Assembly (NCBI GenBank): GCA_026874595.1
Contig: CM049316.1
Span: forward strand, 61,015,676-61,079,675
Length of the DNA stretch: 64,000 nucleotides
Origin: Sipunculus nudus
Lineage: Eukaryota; Annelida; Sipuncula; Golfingiida; Sipunculidae
Direction of reading: 5' to 3'
Shown: piece by piece, positions 23,614 through 35,592 of the stretch
Layout: each line of letters begins with the position of its first letter
How positions within the stretch are numbered: position 1 is the stretch's first letter
Position numbers and translations under genes: made by a program
The notes under the pieces: generated by a model
Told to the model about the DNA's origin: nothing
The model's database searches: none
What the model saw: only the letters and a program-made list of their open reading frames with translations

Positions 23614-24704
23614 GGAAACAATACTTGCAAAGGAAATACAAAAAATGTCCAGTTCTTGAAAAAGTATATATGAACGACTCAAAATCTAGTCCATTTTTCA
23701 TACCATTAAGACATTCTTTAGTAAATCTGTGCCATAGCACAAATCAGCAACATTACCAGGGACCCGGGTTTTCATTTGCAAAACAAAAATGATAAAACGA
23801 AAAGTATGAGCCGCGATCCGTTGAACAATTATTTTCTGTTGGCTTTCACCAGGAGTTAACATATATAACAAAAATAGCATAACGGCGAATCCGTAGAACA
23901 AACATTTTTTTGGTGGATGGCCTAACCAAGAAGTTAAAATAGGTTGCATGTGGTCCAGACCTCAGAGCGATTATTGGAGTTTTAAGGGTATCCTCAGTTC
24001 GCCTGTTAGACCCTCGTGGCTGTCAAATCAGATCTCTCTGGTGCAGCGAGATTATATGTTATTTATAAAGCCCGCACCACGTTTCTGTCACATCTGCATT
24101 TTTCTCTCAATGGGCACGAAGAGACGTCTACTTTCATGCTATTTTCGTGTTTTCAAAGACCGCAACAGGTGAGAATACACCTGCAAAGCACCTTTTAATG
24201 TTACTTGTCTCCCCATTGTCGTCACAATTGATTACAGGTGATAACGAATTCAGTCCTTGAGACCCCTCTATACATGTCCAAGAGTGACACAAGGATTCGA
24301 CCCTAAGCGGAAACACGTCACGCCCACGCGCACTTGCGCATGCGTGATCGACTTGTCCGAGAAGTGTGACACTCAAAGTCCGATAGGGCATTCACCCGTT
24401 GTTTATCATTAGAACAACGTGTGCTTCCGAGAAATAATGATCGTAACGGTATCATTAGATCTTGTGTCAAGAATAATCATCGAAAGAAAACGTTCGTCGA
24501 TATCTGACGTAAAGGAACTGTAAATTATGTACCCAAAAGCTATTGAAGCCTATATTGTATTAGGTCTTTACTTTAATTTACATGTTTGTTATATTGATAT
24601 GAATGAACGAAAGGGAAGGGTAGGTTTCCAACTGGGGAATAATAGAGGTGTACGAAAAGGCGGGAAAACGTAACCTATTGATAAATTGGACGATATAAGT
24701 GATC

Positions 24705-25100
24705 ATTCAGTCACTTTTCCACCCGAGTTCGTTCCTACTCGAAACGGATCTCTTCTGTTTGGGCACTGTTGGACGGCCGGGACTACTTGTCTCAACTGTA
24801 AAACTTCAAAAATCAAAATGTGTTACATTTCAAAGAAACACCCTATGTTGACCATTCACATGCGGGTTCTTATAAAAAAATTACTTATTTCGTAACCATA
24901 AAAACACCCATGGTTTTGCAATTTGCTTTGTAACAATTCTTATCCAATTCAATTGATCGTACTACATTGTTCTCTTTACTACATGTATCCCTACGCTGCT
25001 TGTGTATTTAGAAGCCGAGGTGCATTGTGGGGCCAGATTTTCCCTAAACAGCAGAGTCGTACTCTTGTGAGTCCGGATCTGAGTAAAGTGATGATTCGCT
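24705..25100 (+). repeat. Repeat family N, copy 1
   Basis: Aligns over about 400 bp with 45040-45440: GGACGGCCGGGACTA, AAAACACCC and CCCTAAACAGCAGAGTC in the same order. Confidence 0.7.
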
Positions 25101-25290
25101 GGTTAATAGCCATTGGACCTGCAGTTCTCGCTTGGCGAATGCAAACATCTAGCATAAATGATTCTTATTATTTAAGTCCGGTGCAATAGACGGGACACAT
25201 TGTTGTATGGGCAACGTCCGTCATTGGGGATGCCAATAGGGGATACGTTCTTTCCCGTTCAACATAACCCATGAACGGTATCTTATGAAA

Positions 25291-25515
25291 CTTTAGGATG
25301 TTTCGGAAATGGGCCAATTAAGAATCGATTAAATTTTGGTGTAGATCCGGTACTTGGTCCGGATTCAGGAGCGTCATCAAGGAATATTCACGAATGTACA
25401 GTCATTTATGCAGCCCTGGGCAAATGGGCTGAATAAGTTAATTAAAAAAGGTTTTGAGAACATCCCACGCACGAGTACCCTTACATGGCGGACATTTACA
25501 TTCCTTAGAATCCAG
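25291..25515 (-). repeat. Repeat family A, copy 4
   Basis: Reverse orientation: AAGAATCGATTAAATTTTGG, TCAAGGAATATTCACGAATG, ending at CATTCCTTAGAAT. Confidence 0.75.
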
Positions 25516-25763
25516 TTTTTTTTAGATTTTTCACTTTTAGTCCTATTTTTAGCTTTATAATAACAATTAAACGTTTAGCACCGAACTGTGAACTTATCCT
25601 TCAAGTAAAACCAATCCACATTTTAGTAACTTACTCAAACTACAGACCTATTTTTACTTGTGTTTCTTTCAAGTTTAAAACCTATTTTTTCCATCATGAA
25701 AAATATGAACAAGATACATGTAGCAGGAGGTAAAAATGTTATTTATGCCTATGTCAACGGACG

Positions 25764-25889
25764 CTTTAAATAAATTAAACTGGAACCTAATGGTTCCCAC
25801 CGGGAACTTAAATACATTAAAACGGAACACAATTGTTCCCGGTAGTTCCATAAATATTGTAAACTTGAACATAGTTTCCCTACTGGCTC
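25764..25889. repeat. 43-bp minisatellite, three units
   Basis: Three imperfect units of about 43 bp, each with AAATA, AAACNGGAAC and GGTTCC-type blocks. A translated repeat TIxFxFNxFK on the minus strand reflects the same period. Confidence 0.7.
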
Positions 25890-26260
25890 TTAGGACGTAA
25901 AATAGAATCTTTTTATTTCCCTTGGCATTTTAATTATAAAAATAGTGGAGAATAATTGGTCCTGCTGGCATCTTGGCAACTTGAAGCAGGTGGGCACATA
26001 GTGAGCCAAGAGGAAATAATTAATTTGAAAATCAACATATGAACTTCATCTATATATACACGATCACTTGTCGCAGAACACACGCGTACCAAAGAAAAAC
26101 CTGGGGTTTTTACTTATATTAAAACATCAAAGTGATATCAGTTGGTATATTGTTAGGTTATTTTAAAATTTTATGTTAAACAACAAAAATATGAAGAATT
26201 TTTCAAAAAGGCTTTAAGATCAAATTATCTTATATATTGACAATATTTCTTGCGCAGTCA

Positions 26261-26505
26261 TGACCGGAATTTCATGAAATCTGCGGGACAGCGGGAATTG
26301 ACCAGTGAAGAATCGATTAAATTTTGGTGTGGATCCGCATATGATCCAGATTTAAGAACATCATCAGGAAATATTCACAAACGTTCCGTCATTTCTGCGC
26401 GATTGAACCTTAGACTATGGGTCGAATAAGTGAATGCGAACACGGCTTTGATTGTATCTAGATATGCCCACGTGGCGGAGGCTTGCATTCCTTAGAATGC
26501 AGATA
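26261..26505 (-). repeat. Repeat family A, copy 5
   Basis: Reverse orientation: AATTTCATGAAATC, AAGAATCGATTAAATTTTGG and GTGGCGGAGGCTTGCATTCC. Confidence 0.8.
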
Positions 26506-26635
26506 TCTAATTTTCAATGTGTTCCCCAGTTATTTACGTGCTTTATATACAGAATTTATGTGATGTCCTCCATACTCTGCTTACATATTAATGAATTTTG
26601 GTCATTCCTGTTAGAGAAGTTTCTTAAAATGCCTC

Positions 26636-26945
26636 TATGATTGAGGCATTCTCGTTTATTAACAAGCGGTTAGTGAACACTGTAGATGCGCCCATGTTGA
26701 CAAACAAAAATAAACATATAACTGAGGGTAGTTGCATACAAGCGGAAGTGGAAAGGTAACTAGTTGCAAAACGCTGTTTTCAAAATTCTGGTTCGTCTGA
26801 TTTGCCACCAGAGGTCCTTGTTAGATGTGTTTAGAATTTTGTTTAAAGGTGTTATGAATGCGCTGATATTTAAACAAAACGAACAGCTTGTGTGCTATAC
26901 TATCATCGTTTTCTGGCCTACATTTATGAATGGTTCAAGGGGTTA
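26636..26945 (-). repeat. Repeat family C, copy 3
   Basis: Reverse orientation: TTTATTAACAAGCGGTTAG, TAGTTGCATAC and AAACAAAACGAACAGCTTG. Confidence 0.7.
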
Positions 26946-28125
26946 TATTCATTTATTATAGGTCAGATATACAGGAACAGTCCCCTCTCATGTCAGGCAA
27001 AACAAAACTTGTACTACGGAATCTGGTATTTGCCACACATCTTTTTTTTAATGAATACCGAGTCCTTGGTATTGTTTTGTTGCTTGTTGCCGCTTTGTTT
27101 CCTTTCAGGAATTAAGCAAAATATCACGTTTTTTTTCTTCACCGGTACATTTTAACAAAATAAAAATCGCCCACTCGCTCTAGATGTTTGGTCCCATAGT
27201 TGTGTGTGTGTGTGTGTATGATGGGGGGGGGGGGGGGGGTGGGGGTGGCTAAAACATCGGGACTCTACCGCATTTTCCGTGGACCACCCGGGCAATACAT
27301 TCAGCGTATACCAGCCAAGGCTGGACGTTACGTAAATAAAAATATTATGACCATGTTGACCATAACATATAAATGTATGGGTAGTATTCCTGTTTTGTCT
27401 TGTGTTTATTCAGATATGGAAAAATAAAATAAGCCCACTGAAGGTCTATATAATTATTTTATGAATAAGTAAACCATTAATCTCTCCTTTGCAGCCGAAT
27501 AAAAGGAATTCTAGACAGTATTTATAGTTCCATAAACGTTAAAAACATCAGATGTAGTTACTCTGCTGTGGCCCGATAACAAGAGATGACTGATTTATGA
27601 CGTGTGTGACGTCATCCTTGCAGTATGTTGGAAATCGATTACGCAGATACTGGTAAACATACCGTAAGTACTCCGTTTACTCCGTCCGTGATGCGGGTTG
27701 TGTCCCGGTAGATGGCACTATTAGTTCTACAAATAGCTGAAATTCTGTGGTCCCAAACGTTTTTGTTGACTTAAAAGTTCGCGGTCTTCAGTAACTGTTT
27801 CCTTTTTGGTATATTTGAAATAACATACTTGTTCTATGACAAATGTAGCATTTTCAAATTAAAATTTCACACATGAAATAACTTTTATGATTATCAAATT
27901 CCTGAATGGCTTCAGTCATTTATATCCATGCCTAACTGTAATATTGTTTATTAATATTCTTAACGGCATCCTACCTGTTTTGATACGCTCTAAAAACTTT
28001 GAGAAAAAAAACCTGTCAGAATAAACCCCCCAGCGTCTTACAGAGCAAAATTTGATATATTCTTGTTCAATCTCTGAATTTTCGTATATATATATATCAT
28101 TACATAACTGTTCCCAAAACATTAG

Positions 28126-28183
<58 letters not shown>

Positions 28184-29244
28184 TATTCTGCATGTCGAGA
28201 TCGATAAATTACAGAATAGTCCAACTTTTCTACAATAGAAAGCCACAACCGAAAATGTTTAAATCAACACTGATAAAAATGAGCAAATTTGACAAAAACT
28301 TTCAACATTGTTTGTGAAGGAAAGCGGAGATCACTGACCCGTTTCAGTTCTTGAAGAACAACAAAAATTATCCATTTTAACTATAATTAATTTGCACGGT
28401 GAAGTTAGTTGCCATTTATTCGATGTAATAACACCGATATATCATGATAAATGCATTAGATGTGTCTAGGATGTATAATTTGTAGTGTTTGTGCCTGAAA
28501 TGGCCATGCGCAAATGGAAAAGTCTTGAAAGCATTTATCCGTGACACCCACCCTTTGTGTGCTGTTCACATGGCTGTGTCACGTGACCAGCCACTCATGG
28601 GCAATTTCTCGTCTGAAAATTCCGTGCTCTCGCGTCATTAGGACTAAAAGTAAAAAATGAAAGAGTTGAAAGCCTTTATACTGGTCTCGATAAAAAAAGC
28701 TTCGTTTTTAGAAAGCCCTCAAGGAAAGCGTCGTAAACAGTCTTACAGTTGATTTCACCACAAATCCACGGAGAAATGTCAAGAACGTATCTCACGTCTG
28801 CAAGGGTTAAAATAAACTACTGGATAAAGCTGTAGACGATACGTAAACATCTGAGAAGCTATTGCATATTCACTAAGGAAGGCTAGCATGTCTGAGGAAC
28901 TGTTTGTCATTCTACTTTGAATGGGCCCCAATGTCACAGCGGTGTATTTTAGGTCAAGGTACTCTGACCAGCATTTTAAGAGCAATAACCGTTGGAACAT
29001 ACCTAAGTAGTTTAGACACACGAACTTCCAAACGTAAAGTATCAGGTTCACACTCCTCCAGATAAACCCCGCTGGAAATTTTGATAATAACCTAATTCAA
29101 GGAGGTTATGTTTTACCCGTTCCTGTTTGTTTGTTTGATTGGTTGTCTTGTAGATTTTCATGTATTTTGTCTTATATTATAGTTATACGGTTCCATTTTG
29201 AAAAGGTTCATGTTTTCATTTATTGACAATATGACTTTTTGTAA
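26946..29244. other. Intronic stretch with G tract and TA array
   Basis: Poly-G after a TG run at about 27200-27240 and a (TA)n array at 28085-28182. A 90-codon minus frame at 28779-29051 has no recognisable motif. Confidence 0.5.
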
Positions 29245-29613
29245 ATATTTTTTTTTCTTTTATATAGCCATTTTCTAATGCTAGCTTAACACTATGTACA
29301 TCTGCAGAAATCTATTCTGGTATCGGACAACGTGACAGGGCAATATCACACGCTTCCTTTCCTTTTTTATCCTGGTGTTAACCAGGCCCTATGACCACTG
29401 CACCCGCGGGCCCTAGATGTGTAACCATCTCCATTCCTGAGTCATACCAACGAGGAACCCCTGAAAGGTGCATTCGTATGTGAGGAACGGCCTCCCCATT
29501 AAGCCTGCAGAAGGCTCACCGACCGTGAAACATCTCACCGCCTCGGCTAACATTCGAACTCACGATCTCCCGTCTTTGAGTCTTGTGTTCTACCCCTGAG
29601 CCACAGAAGCTGG
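29245..29613 (-). mobile_element. tRNA-derived SINE family B, near full length
   Basis: On the minus strand the head reads GGCTCAGGGGTAGAACAC (A-box-like), then GAGTTCGAATGTTAGCC (B-box-like), then a conserved body (TTAATGGGGAGGCCG, GGGTTCCTCG). It ends in an A-rich tail, about 29245-29265 on the plus strand as poly-T. Confidence 0.75.
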
Positions 29614-30558
29614 TTGACATATGCATCCTTACTGTCGGCATCTGCCTCGATGTCTTTTTGTTTGATTTTAAATAACCAGAGTTTTACTCTGGCGAGGTTT
29701 TGTGCTCTATTGTGTGCCAAATCTTTTTCTTCAACTGAACATTGGAAATGCTCTTTATGTCCGTATAATAAATTTAACTTTCTGGTTTATTTTCATACCT
29801 TTCGCTTAAAACTAAATTCCAGAAGGCTCGAAATAGTTAACAAATATCTTTTGGTAATTTTCTTCCTAAAACAATAGCGAGTGACACCTATACATCATGG
29901 ACCTAACATTTAGAAAGAAAAAAAGGCAATATTTCTATACTTTCACATGCTTCATATTATTCTCGAAAAATTTGTCACTCGAATATGTGATGTATGGAAA
30001 ATACAGACAAGAACAGGACAAAAAGTTTGCTATTTTTTGTTTTTTTTTCAACCTCGCAATAATAATATGAATTCATGCCGGGAATATTAAAATATTTTTT
30101 TTATTTGGTGACTTTTTCTGCACTATGATTCGGAGCTCAGGTGCAGCGTATTTCGTTATTGATTAAAACATAAAAAAGTACCTGACCTACATTTTTTGCG
30201 TTAACTTGGCATCCTGTTGAGGAAGACAATTTAATGCATAACATATACTGAAGATTCTGGCCATTGAATGTGTCCACGTATAATATGTTATCATTTTTTT
30301 TTTGTGGAGACCTTGAATCGGATGCTAGGTTCGTCTATCATATACCGTAAGGCGTAAATTGATTGTATGAGAATTACATGGTCCAAACTCAAAACATAAA
30401 ACTATCAGGCAGCTATATGATCAGAAAATGGTTTCCCAAAGAATGAACTACAGACCCACCTACAGCCCTCTTATTCAACCTAGTGGTGAAATGTAGGGCG
30501 AAAACATATATGCAGTTCTGATATACTATCTTTATATTAGGAAATAAGCACATTTTTT

Positions 30559-30767
30559 AGGGCCCCGCTTGAAAAACGGTGCTCTTAATGAACATATTGC
30601 CCGTTCATCCGTCGCTCCGACAGTCCATCAGTCCGTCTTTCAGTGACGCTTTCATTCGCATGCAGTATCTCAGACAGAGTACATTTGATTTTTCTCAAAT
30701 TCGAACTGATAATTCGTGTCTATCAGGGCTCCAGGTATATCGAATTTCAGACCCGTCGAAAAATACG
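30559..30767. repeat. Unclassified repeat-like segment (GTCCGTC-rich)
   Basis: Starts with a GCCCCGCTTGAAAAACGG block followed by CGTC/GTCC repeats. It abuts the truncated LTR-like copy, so it probably marks a second element's insertion. No other copy is seen here. Confidence 0.3.
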
Positions 30768-31168
30768 ATATTGCTGCAACACAGAAAGTAAACTGAAGTC
30801 CAAATGTAAAAAATCCAGAAGGAAGTTCTTGAAAATCTATATATAAAGGTCCTTACACACGCTTCTGCGTCTGCTGGTATCTACTCTGCTTTGCCCCCTG
30901 GTTCTAGAAAACAGCCCCTTTATATACCTTCTCACCCCAAGCTGGGAATTTTCCACTTCTCGAACAGTCTATAAGGACCCTACTCGACAGTAAACACGCG
31001 TTTCAGGAATTTTCTAGAAAGACATCGCTGTGTATCTACACATACCAGGCTAATCACGTGACCCACGACCAGGCGTGAAAACCCAAGGCTCAAATGACAA
31101 CGAGAGTTCAACCAGTACGGATTAAACATAAAATGTAACAACAACACGAGTTACGCCCGTGTCACACA
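30768..31168 (-). mobile_element. Truncated LTR-like element S2
   Basis: On the minus strand it begins TGTGTGACACGGGCGTAAC, carries a TATA box TATATAAA (30919-30926) and the block CGCAGAAGCGTGTGTAAGG. It shares TATAGATTTTC and CTTCAGTTTACTT with S1 at 12527-13129. The 3' half is missing. Confidence 0.5.
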
Positions 31169-31187
31169 ATAAAAGAGCACCCTTAAC

Positions 31188-31515
31188 ATTATACATCTGT
31201 GCTGGATGTGTGAGCTTGTTTATCTACAAGCTGTAAGTAGACACGGTACATGCGCCTATAATGACAAACATAACAACCATGTAACCTAAGGTGGTTTGTT
31301 GCATATGTAAGGAAGCTGAAAAGTCGCTTGTTGCAAACCACATTTGGCAAAGCCTGGTTCTCCTGACTTGTCGCAAGATGATCTTTTTGAACGTGTTTCA
31401 ATTATTTTGGCGGGCCCCACATGTTATAAACACGTGGATATAAAAAAACAAACAAACTAACTAACAAACAGTCTGTGTACCGTGGTATCGGCGCTTTCTG
31501 TGATATCTCTTATGA
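31188..31515 (-). repeat. Repeat family C, copy 4
   Basis: Reverse orientation: TTGTTTATCTACAAGCTGTA, AACCTAAGGTGGTT and CACATGTTATAAACACGTGG. Confidence 0.75.
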
Positions 31516-32239
31516 AAGTTTAAAGGGAGTATCTAAATTTAGCAGTCGTTAGGTATCGAAAAAGGCCCTTTAAAATGTGAATGAGCCCACAACGAACTGT
31601 TTCTCAAGAAAGAAAATTCTTCATTTGAGTAAAACCATAACGTTGGAACTGAAACCGGCTATGGGACGTTAATTGTCTGGAGGGGATCCGCAGATCACAG
31701 TCAATTATAGGTTCAGATCAAGGACTCCTAAAGAATAATGCCGCTAATTCTGACACCGACAAATGATTGCTCAGATTCTTCAAATGAAGCAACGTTCACA
31801 CAGATCAAAATCTCATCAGTGTAATGGCGGACCCAGACCGGAAGTAGCCGTGATCCGGAAACGTGACTGACGACTTCATTAGCAGCAATGACGTTACATT
31901 ATTTGAAAGCACTTGGCCATCAGTTTCAGTACCCATAATTCCCTAGCTATAAATTTGGAGTTTAGATCTGGTCATGTAGGAAAGATAAACCTTTCTTGCA
32001 GATTTCTGATTGCATGATCGTTTTGTATTGTAACTGATCTGGAAATGTTGTCGGATTGTTTAACTAAAGACGACTTACCGATCCTTTCCAGAGTGCACAA
32101 TGGTTGTCCATTTTTTGTCTTCAAAATGAAAATTTAAATCAAATTAAATCATTTGCTAATTAAGTGAGAGATCACCAGTATAAGGTGTATTGTGAATTTT
32201 GCAAATTTCATTAATCATGGAGTAAATCTGCACTCTGAA

Positions 32240-32620
32240 CCCGAGTCAATATCCAGTCCGAGTCCAATGAAAAAAAAATCATTTTTTTGTAAAAAAAATT
32301 AAAATTGAAATTTTAAGATTATAACGTGTATTTTTATATTAGTTTATACATGCGTTTTACTTGAATGTTTACCTTTAACTCCCGATGCTGAGCTAAAACT
32401 TGGTAAATATAATTTTTTTTAGGCCTCATATTCTGTTTGCAGTTTATATACAAGTCTTAATAGTTTGTGACAGAGCCTTTTCTTTATTGAACTCGAGTTG
32501 GATTCGGCATGGTTAACTTTTAGTTCGAGTACAAGTCTGAGTCCAGGACCCTCAAGTTAAGTTCGAGTCCCTTAAAAAGCACACTTAAGTGCTGACTATA
32601 AGTCCGGACTCGAGTTATAA
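32240..32620 (-). repeat. GACTCGG-rich element M2, inverted relative of M1
   Basis: CCGAGTC motifs at 32240-32270 and 32490-32620. GAGTCCAGGACCCTCAAGTT matches the reverse complement of M1's left end. Confidence 0.55.
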
Positions 32621-32811
32621 TCACAGGTTTCAGTAAGCCTTTTCATCATAGAAGGAACTTTCTTCCTATTATGGAAACATGATGTGTTCAGAAGGGCCTT
32701 TTAATGTCCGTGCAATTGAAAATGTTCATAACACACCAAGTCAGTGTTTATGCTTCTTTGGTGTTCGGATATTTAGATGCAAGTATTTAAATACTTATTT
32801 ACAGAGGCCGA

Positions 32812-33012
32812 TCCAGGATTTAGGAAAAAGGGGGGGGGGGGGGGTCCAACCAAGGAGGACTAATGAAACCCCTAAAAAAGGTCCCCAGGCCTAAAAAAGG
32901 GGGATCCGGGCCGAAAAATTTTGTCTGAAACACTTGAAAATCAGAAGCGGATCCAGGAGGGGGTGGGGGTCCGGACCCCCTACCCCCCCCCCCCCCCCCC
33001 GATCCGCTTCTG
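32812..33012. mobile_element. Palindromic non-autonomous DNA transposon E3
   Basis: Begins CAGAGGCCGATCCAGG and ends GATCCGCTTCTG. An exact ATTTA duplication flanks it (32807-32811 and 33013-33017). G and C tracts lie inside as in E1 and E2. Confidence 0.85.
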
Positions 33013-33111
33013 ATTTACTTCCCGGAATTGTTTTTCGTCCGATTAATGTAGTATCACATTAACCCGAGGTATCAAAGGTATAGCATGTCAGCAATCGTAT
33101 TTAGTGACAAG

Positions 33112-33268
33112 GGGCCTGTTGCAATAACATTTTACTGGACTTAAGCTCAGTTGGGGGCCTAAAACCATGATTACAATTGTGACGTCATAATGGTTACCAT
33201 GGTGACACACAGATGCCCCTGGGCTTAAGTCACCTACATGACTTAAGTCTCCTTATTGCAACACACCC
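33112..33268. mobile_element. 157-bp MITE with GGG...CCC TIRs (K)
   Basis: The ends GGGCCTGTTGCAATAA and TTATTGCAACACACCC match as inverted repeats at 14 of 16 positions. AAG flanks both sides (33109-33111 and 33269-33271). The interior carries repeated CTTAAG motifs. The 3-bp target fits PIF/Harbinger. Confidence 0.75.
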
Positions 33269-33271
33269 AAG

Positions 33272-35322
33272 GGGTATAAGTATTTTCGTAGCAATTATTA
33301 TTCAGAGATATTGCAATTGAAGTTTAACCTGTGCGGCCTGATAATTATCCTAATTACAACAGGCTACATTATTAATTACATGCTGCAATACTTCTTAATT
33401 AACATAATTACATTTAAACAACACAATGGAAGCCTTTCAAAGAAGCAATCGATATTTCTCTCGATTTCTTGTTGTAATTTTTGTCATAACCATATTATAA
33501 CTCCTCTTCTGTTAATGTAATTGATATCTACAATTAAAATTACAACGATTCTTGGATCGCGATCAATTTTCCTAATACCTAAATATATACACAAGTGTAA
33601 TACATTAATGTTTTTGCCAGACAGGAATAATCCCTCTGGATGACGAATGCCCGGAACGCTTGAGGCGCTCCAAAAGGTGACTGGCTGAACTCTGGTTTAG
33701 TGGAAATTAAATTAAAGAAATGAGCTACAGTTTTTCAATTTTGTAAAGTATCTAGTAAGTACAAATGTCGTAGAAATATTAATAATTATAATTACACTGA
33801 CGTGAAAGGAAAATAATCAAACGGAAAACAAAACATCAGCATGATGAATGGGAACCTTAATCGCTTAAGATTTTCAAGTATACGTTTCAAAGGTGTGTAA
33901 TTGTCGAAGATTATCAGCTCGATAACATCTTGTATTCGTAGTATTACTTTCAAATCTATCCCCTGTAACTTGTCCTTATGTACGGACGCCGCTGAGGACC
34001 GCCGTTCAATATTCAGTTCAAGATTAATTCCAGATACCTCTACGGCTATAGGTTTTAAATGAGAGAATTAAAGGTTGCATGAGAAGAACCTTTATCCTCT
34101 CACAAATCAATGAAGCCATGTTTACCACAGGAAAAAATGCTTGCACGATATTTTCATCCTAGGTCTAAAATGGCTGGACGATTTTTTTCCTTTAACGACA
34201 ATTCTGAATTTTTCATTTGAGGTATTATAAATCACCATCACCTTTCTCATTGACACTGCGTTTTGACCCTGTATCAGTTTCAGGACCACTTCCCTAGATT
34301 CAATAATGAATTGCTACCTAAAAGCAATAATCAAGATGGCCCTGCCGTCTAGGATCTATTTGGTTGCCGCGAACCACTACCACGTAAGTTAATTCAGTAA
34401 AACCTTTACTTGCACTAAGAGTAAGACGTCTGCAGGCCTAACCGCGTTACTTTGTGGCCACGCTTTTTTTAATCTAGATACATTTTTGAAAAAAAAAACT
34501 TAATTGAAAACACAGGCTTGCCCTTACCTTACAGACTGCAGAATATGATTTGGTTGGTTTGGTCACATTAATCTCTTCATATGCATGAATACGAAAATCA
34601 TTTTATTTGTTCCCACAAGAGTTCATCGTAAAAAGGCTGCATGGTATATGGAAAATAAAACCTTCGTGAATAAAAAACCATTTATACATAGGTGAACGGT
34701 ATTTTATTCTAAAGCCTGAATGTATAGTGTGCCGGAAACGTCAATAATACCGTACTCTTTATGTTACCCTTAACTCAAAGATTCATGATTTAAATAATGT
34801 CAGTTTTTTTTAATATATCTGCCATTAAAGCATGAAGAATATTCCCCCAGTTAGATGTTCCCTTAGATCTAAGTGCAATTGTTAAGATTTTGCGTGCTTT
34901 TCAGATAACTGATACAATAATGCATATGTGCATTGTGTAAGCTGCTGTATGGTAAATCGCGAAAATGAAACCCACGCGAAACACTTAAGATGTTGAAATA
35001 TTTGATCTCGCAAATATGACGCCAACCACAGTCTTTTGTGGGCGAATGTGGGAGGGTGGTTGGGGGCTGTCGGTAAAACCATGCCCGGACAGCGGTTATA
35101 TCTCCGCTTGCCCTTGGTGACCGCATCGTTTTCATTTGCCCCCATATGGCCCTGCTTATAAGCACAATAGATTAATCGATACGTTCTCACGGTTCTCGTG
35201 TCCTTAAGTAAGTAAAGGAAAGGACACTTGGCATGGCTCGTTTCAACACGTTCTGCATTTATCATATCAGCGTGGCTGCATTATATGTTACATCCTTACT
35301 TGCTTGTTCATTGCCTAAGCCA
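33272..35322. other. Intronic stretch
   Basis: AT-rich. A 127-codon minus frame at 34882-35265 shows no recognisable motif and overlaps another long frame. I see no repeat copy. Confidence 0.35.
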
Positions 35323-35346
35323 GGAGGTTGTGCATTCATCTCCGTT

Positions 35347-35384
<38 letters not shown>

Positions 35385-35592
35385 TTCACAACATAACTCG
35401 CCCATCTATGAACGTCTAATGAAGAATCGATAAGATTTTGGTTTAATCCGGCACATGATCTTGATTCATGATTCACAAATGTACAATTACTTATTCACGT
35501 GCAAACACGGTTTTGGGAGTATCCCACAAAATGGAGGAACCCCCCCCCCCCCCCCCCAACACACACACACATATTCTTTAGAATGCAGATTT
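35323..35592 (-). repeat. Repeat family A, copy 6, with TG and poly-C expansions
   Basis: Reverse orientation: CTCCGTTCGTTTGTG followed by (TG)n at 35352-35382, AAGAATCGATAAGATTTTGG, a C tract at 35537-35557, ending at ATTCTTTAGAATGCAGAT. Confidence 0.75.

Noticed and set aside
34882-35265. 127-codon minus-strand frame as a gene
   Set aside because: An overlapping frame of similar length exists, no motif is recognisable and no splice context supports it.
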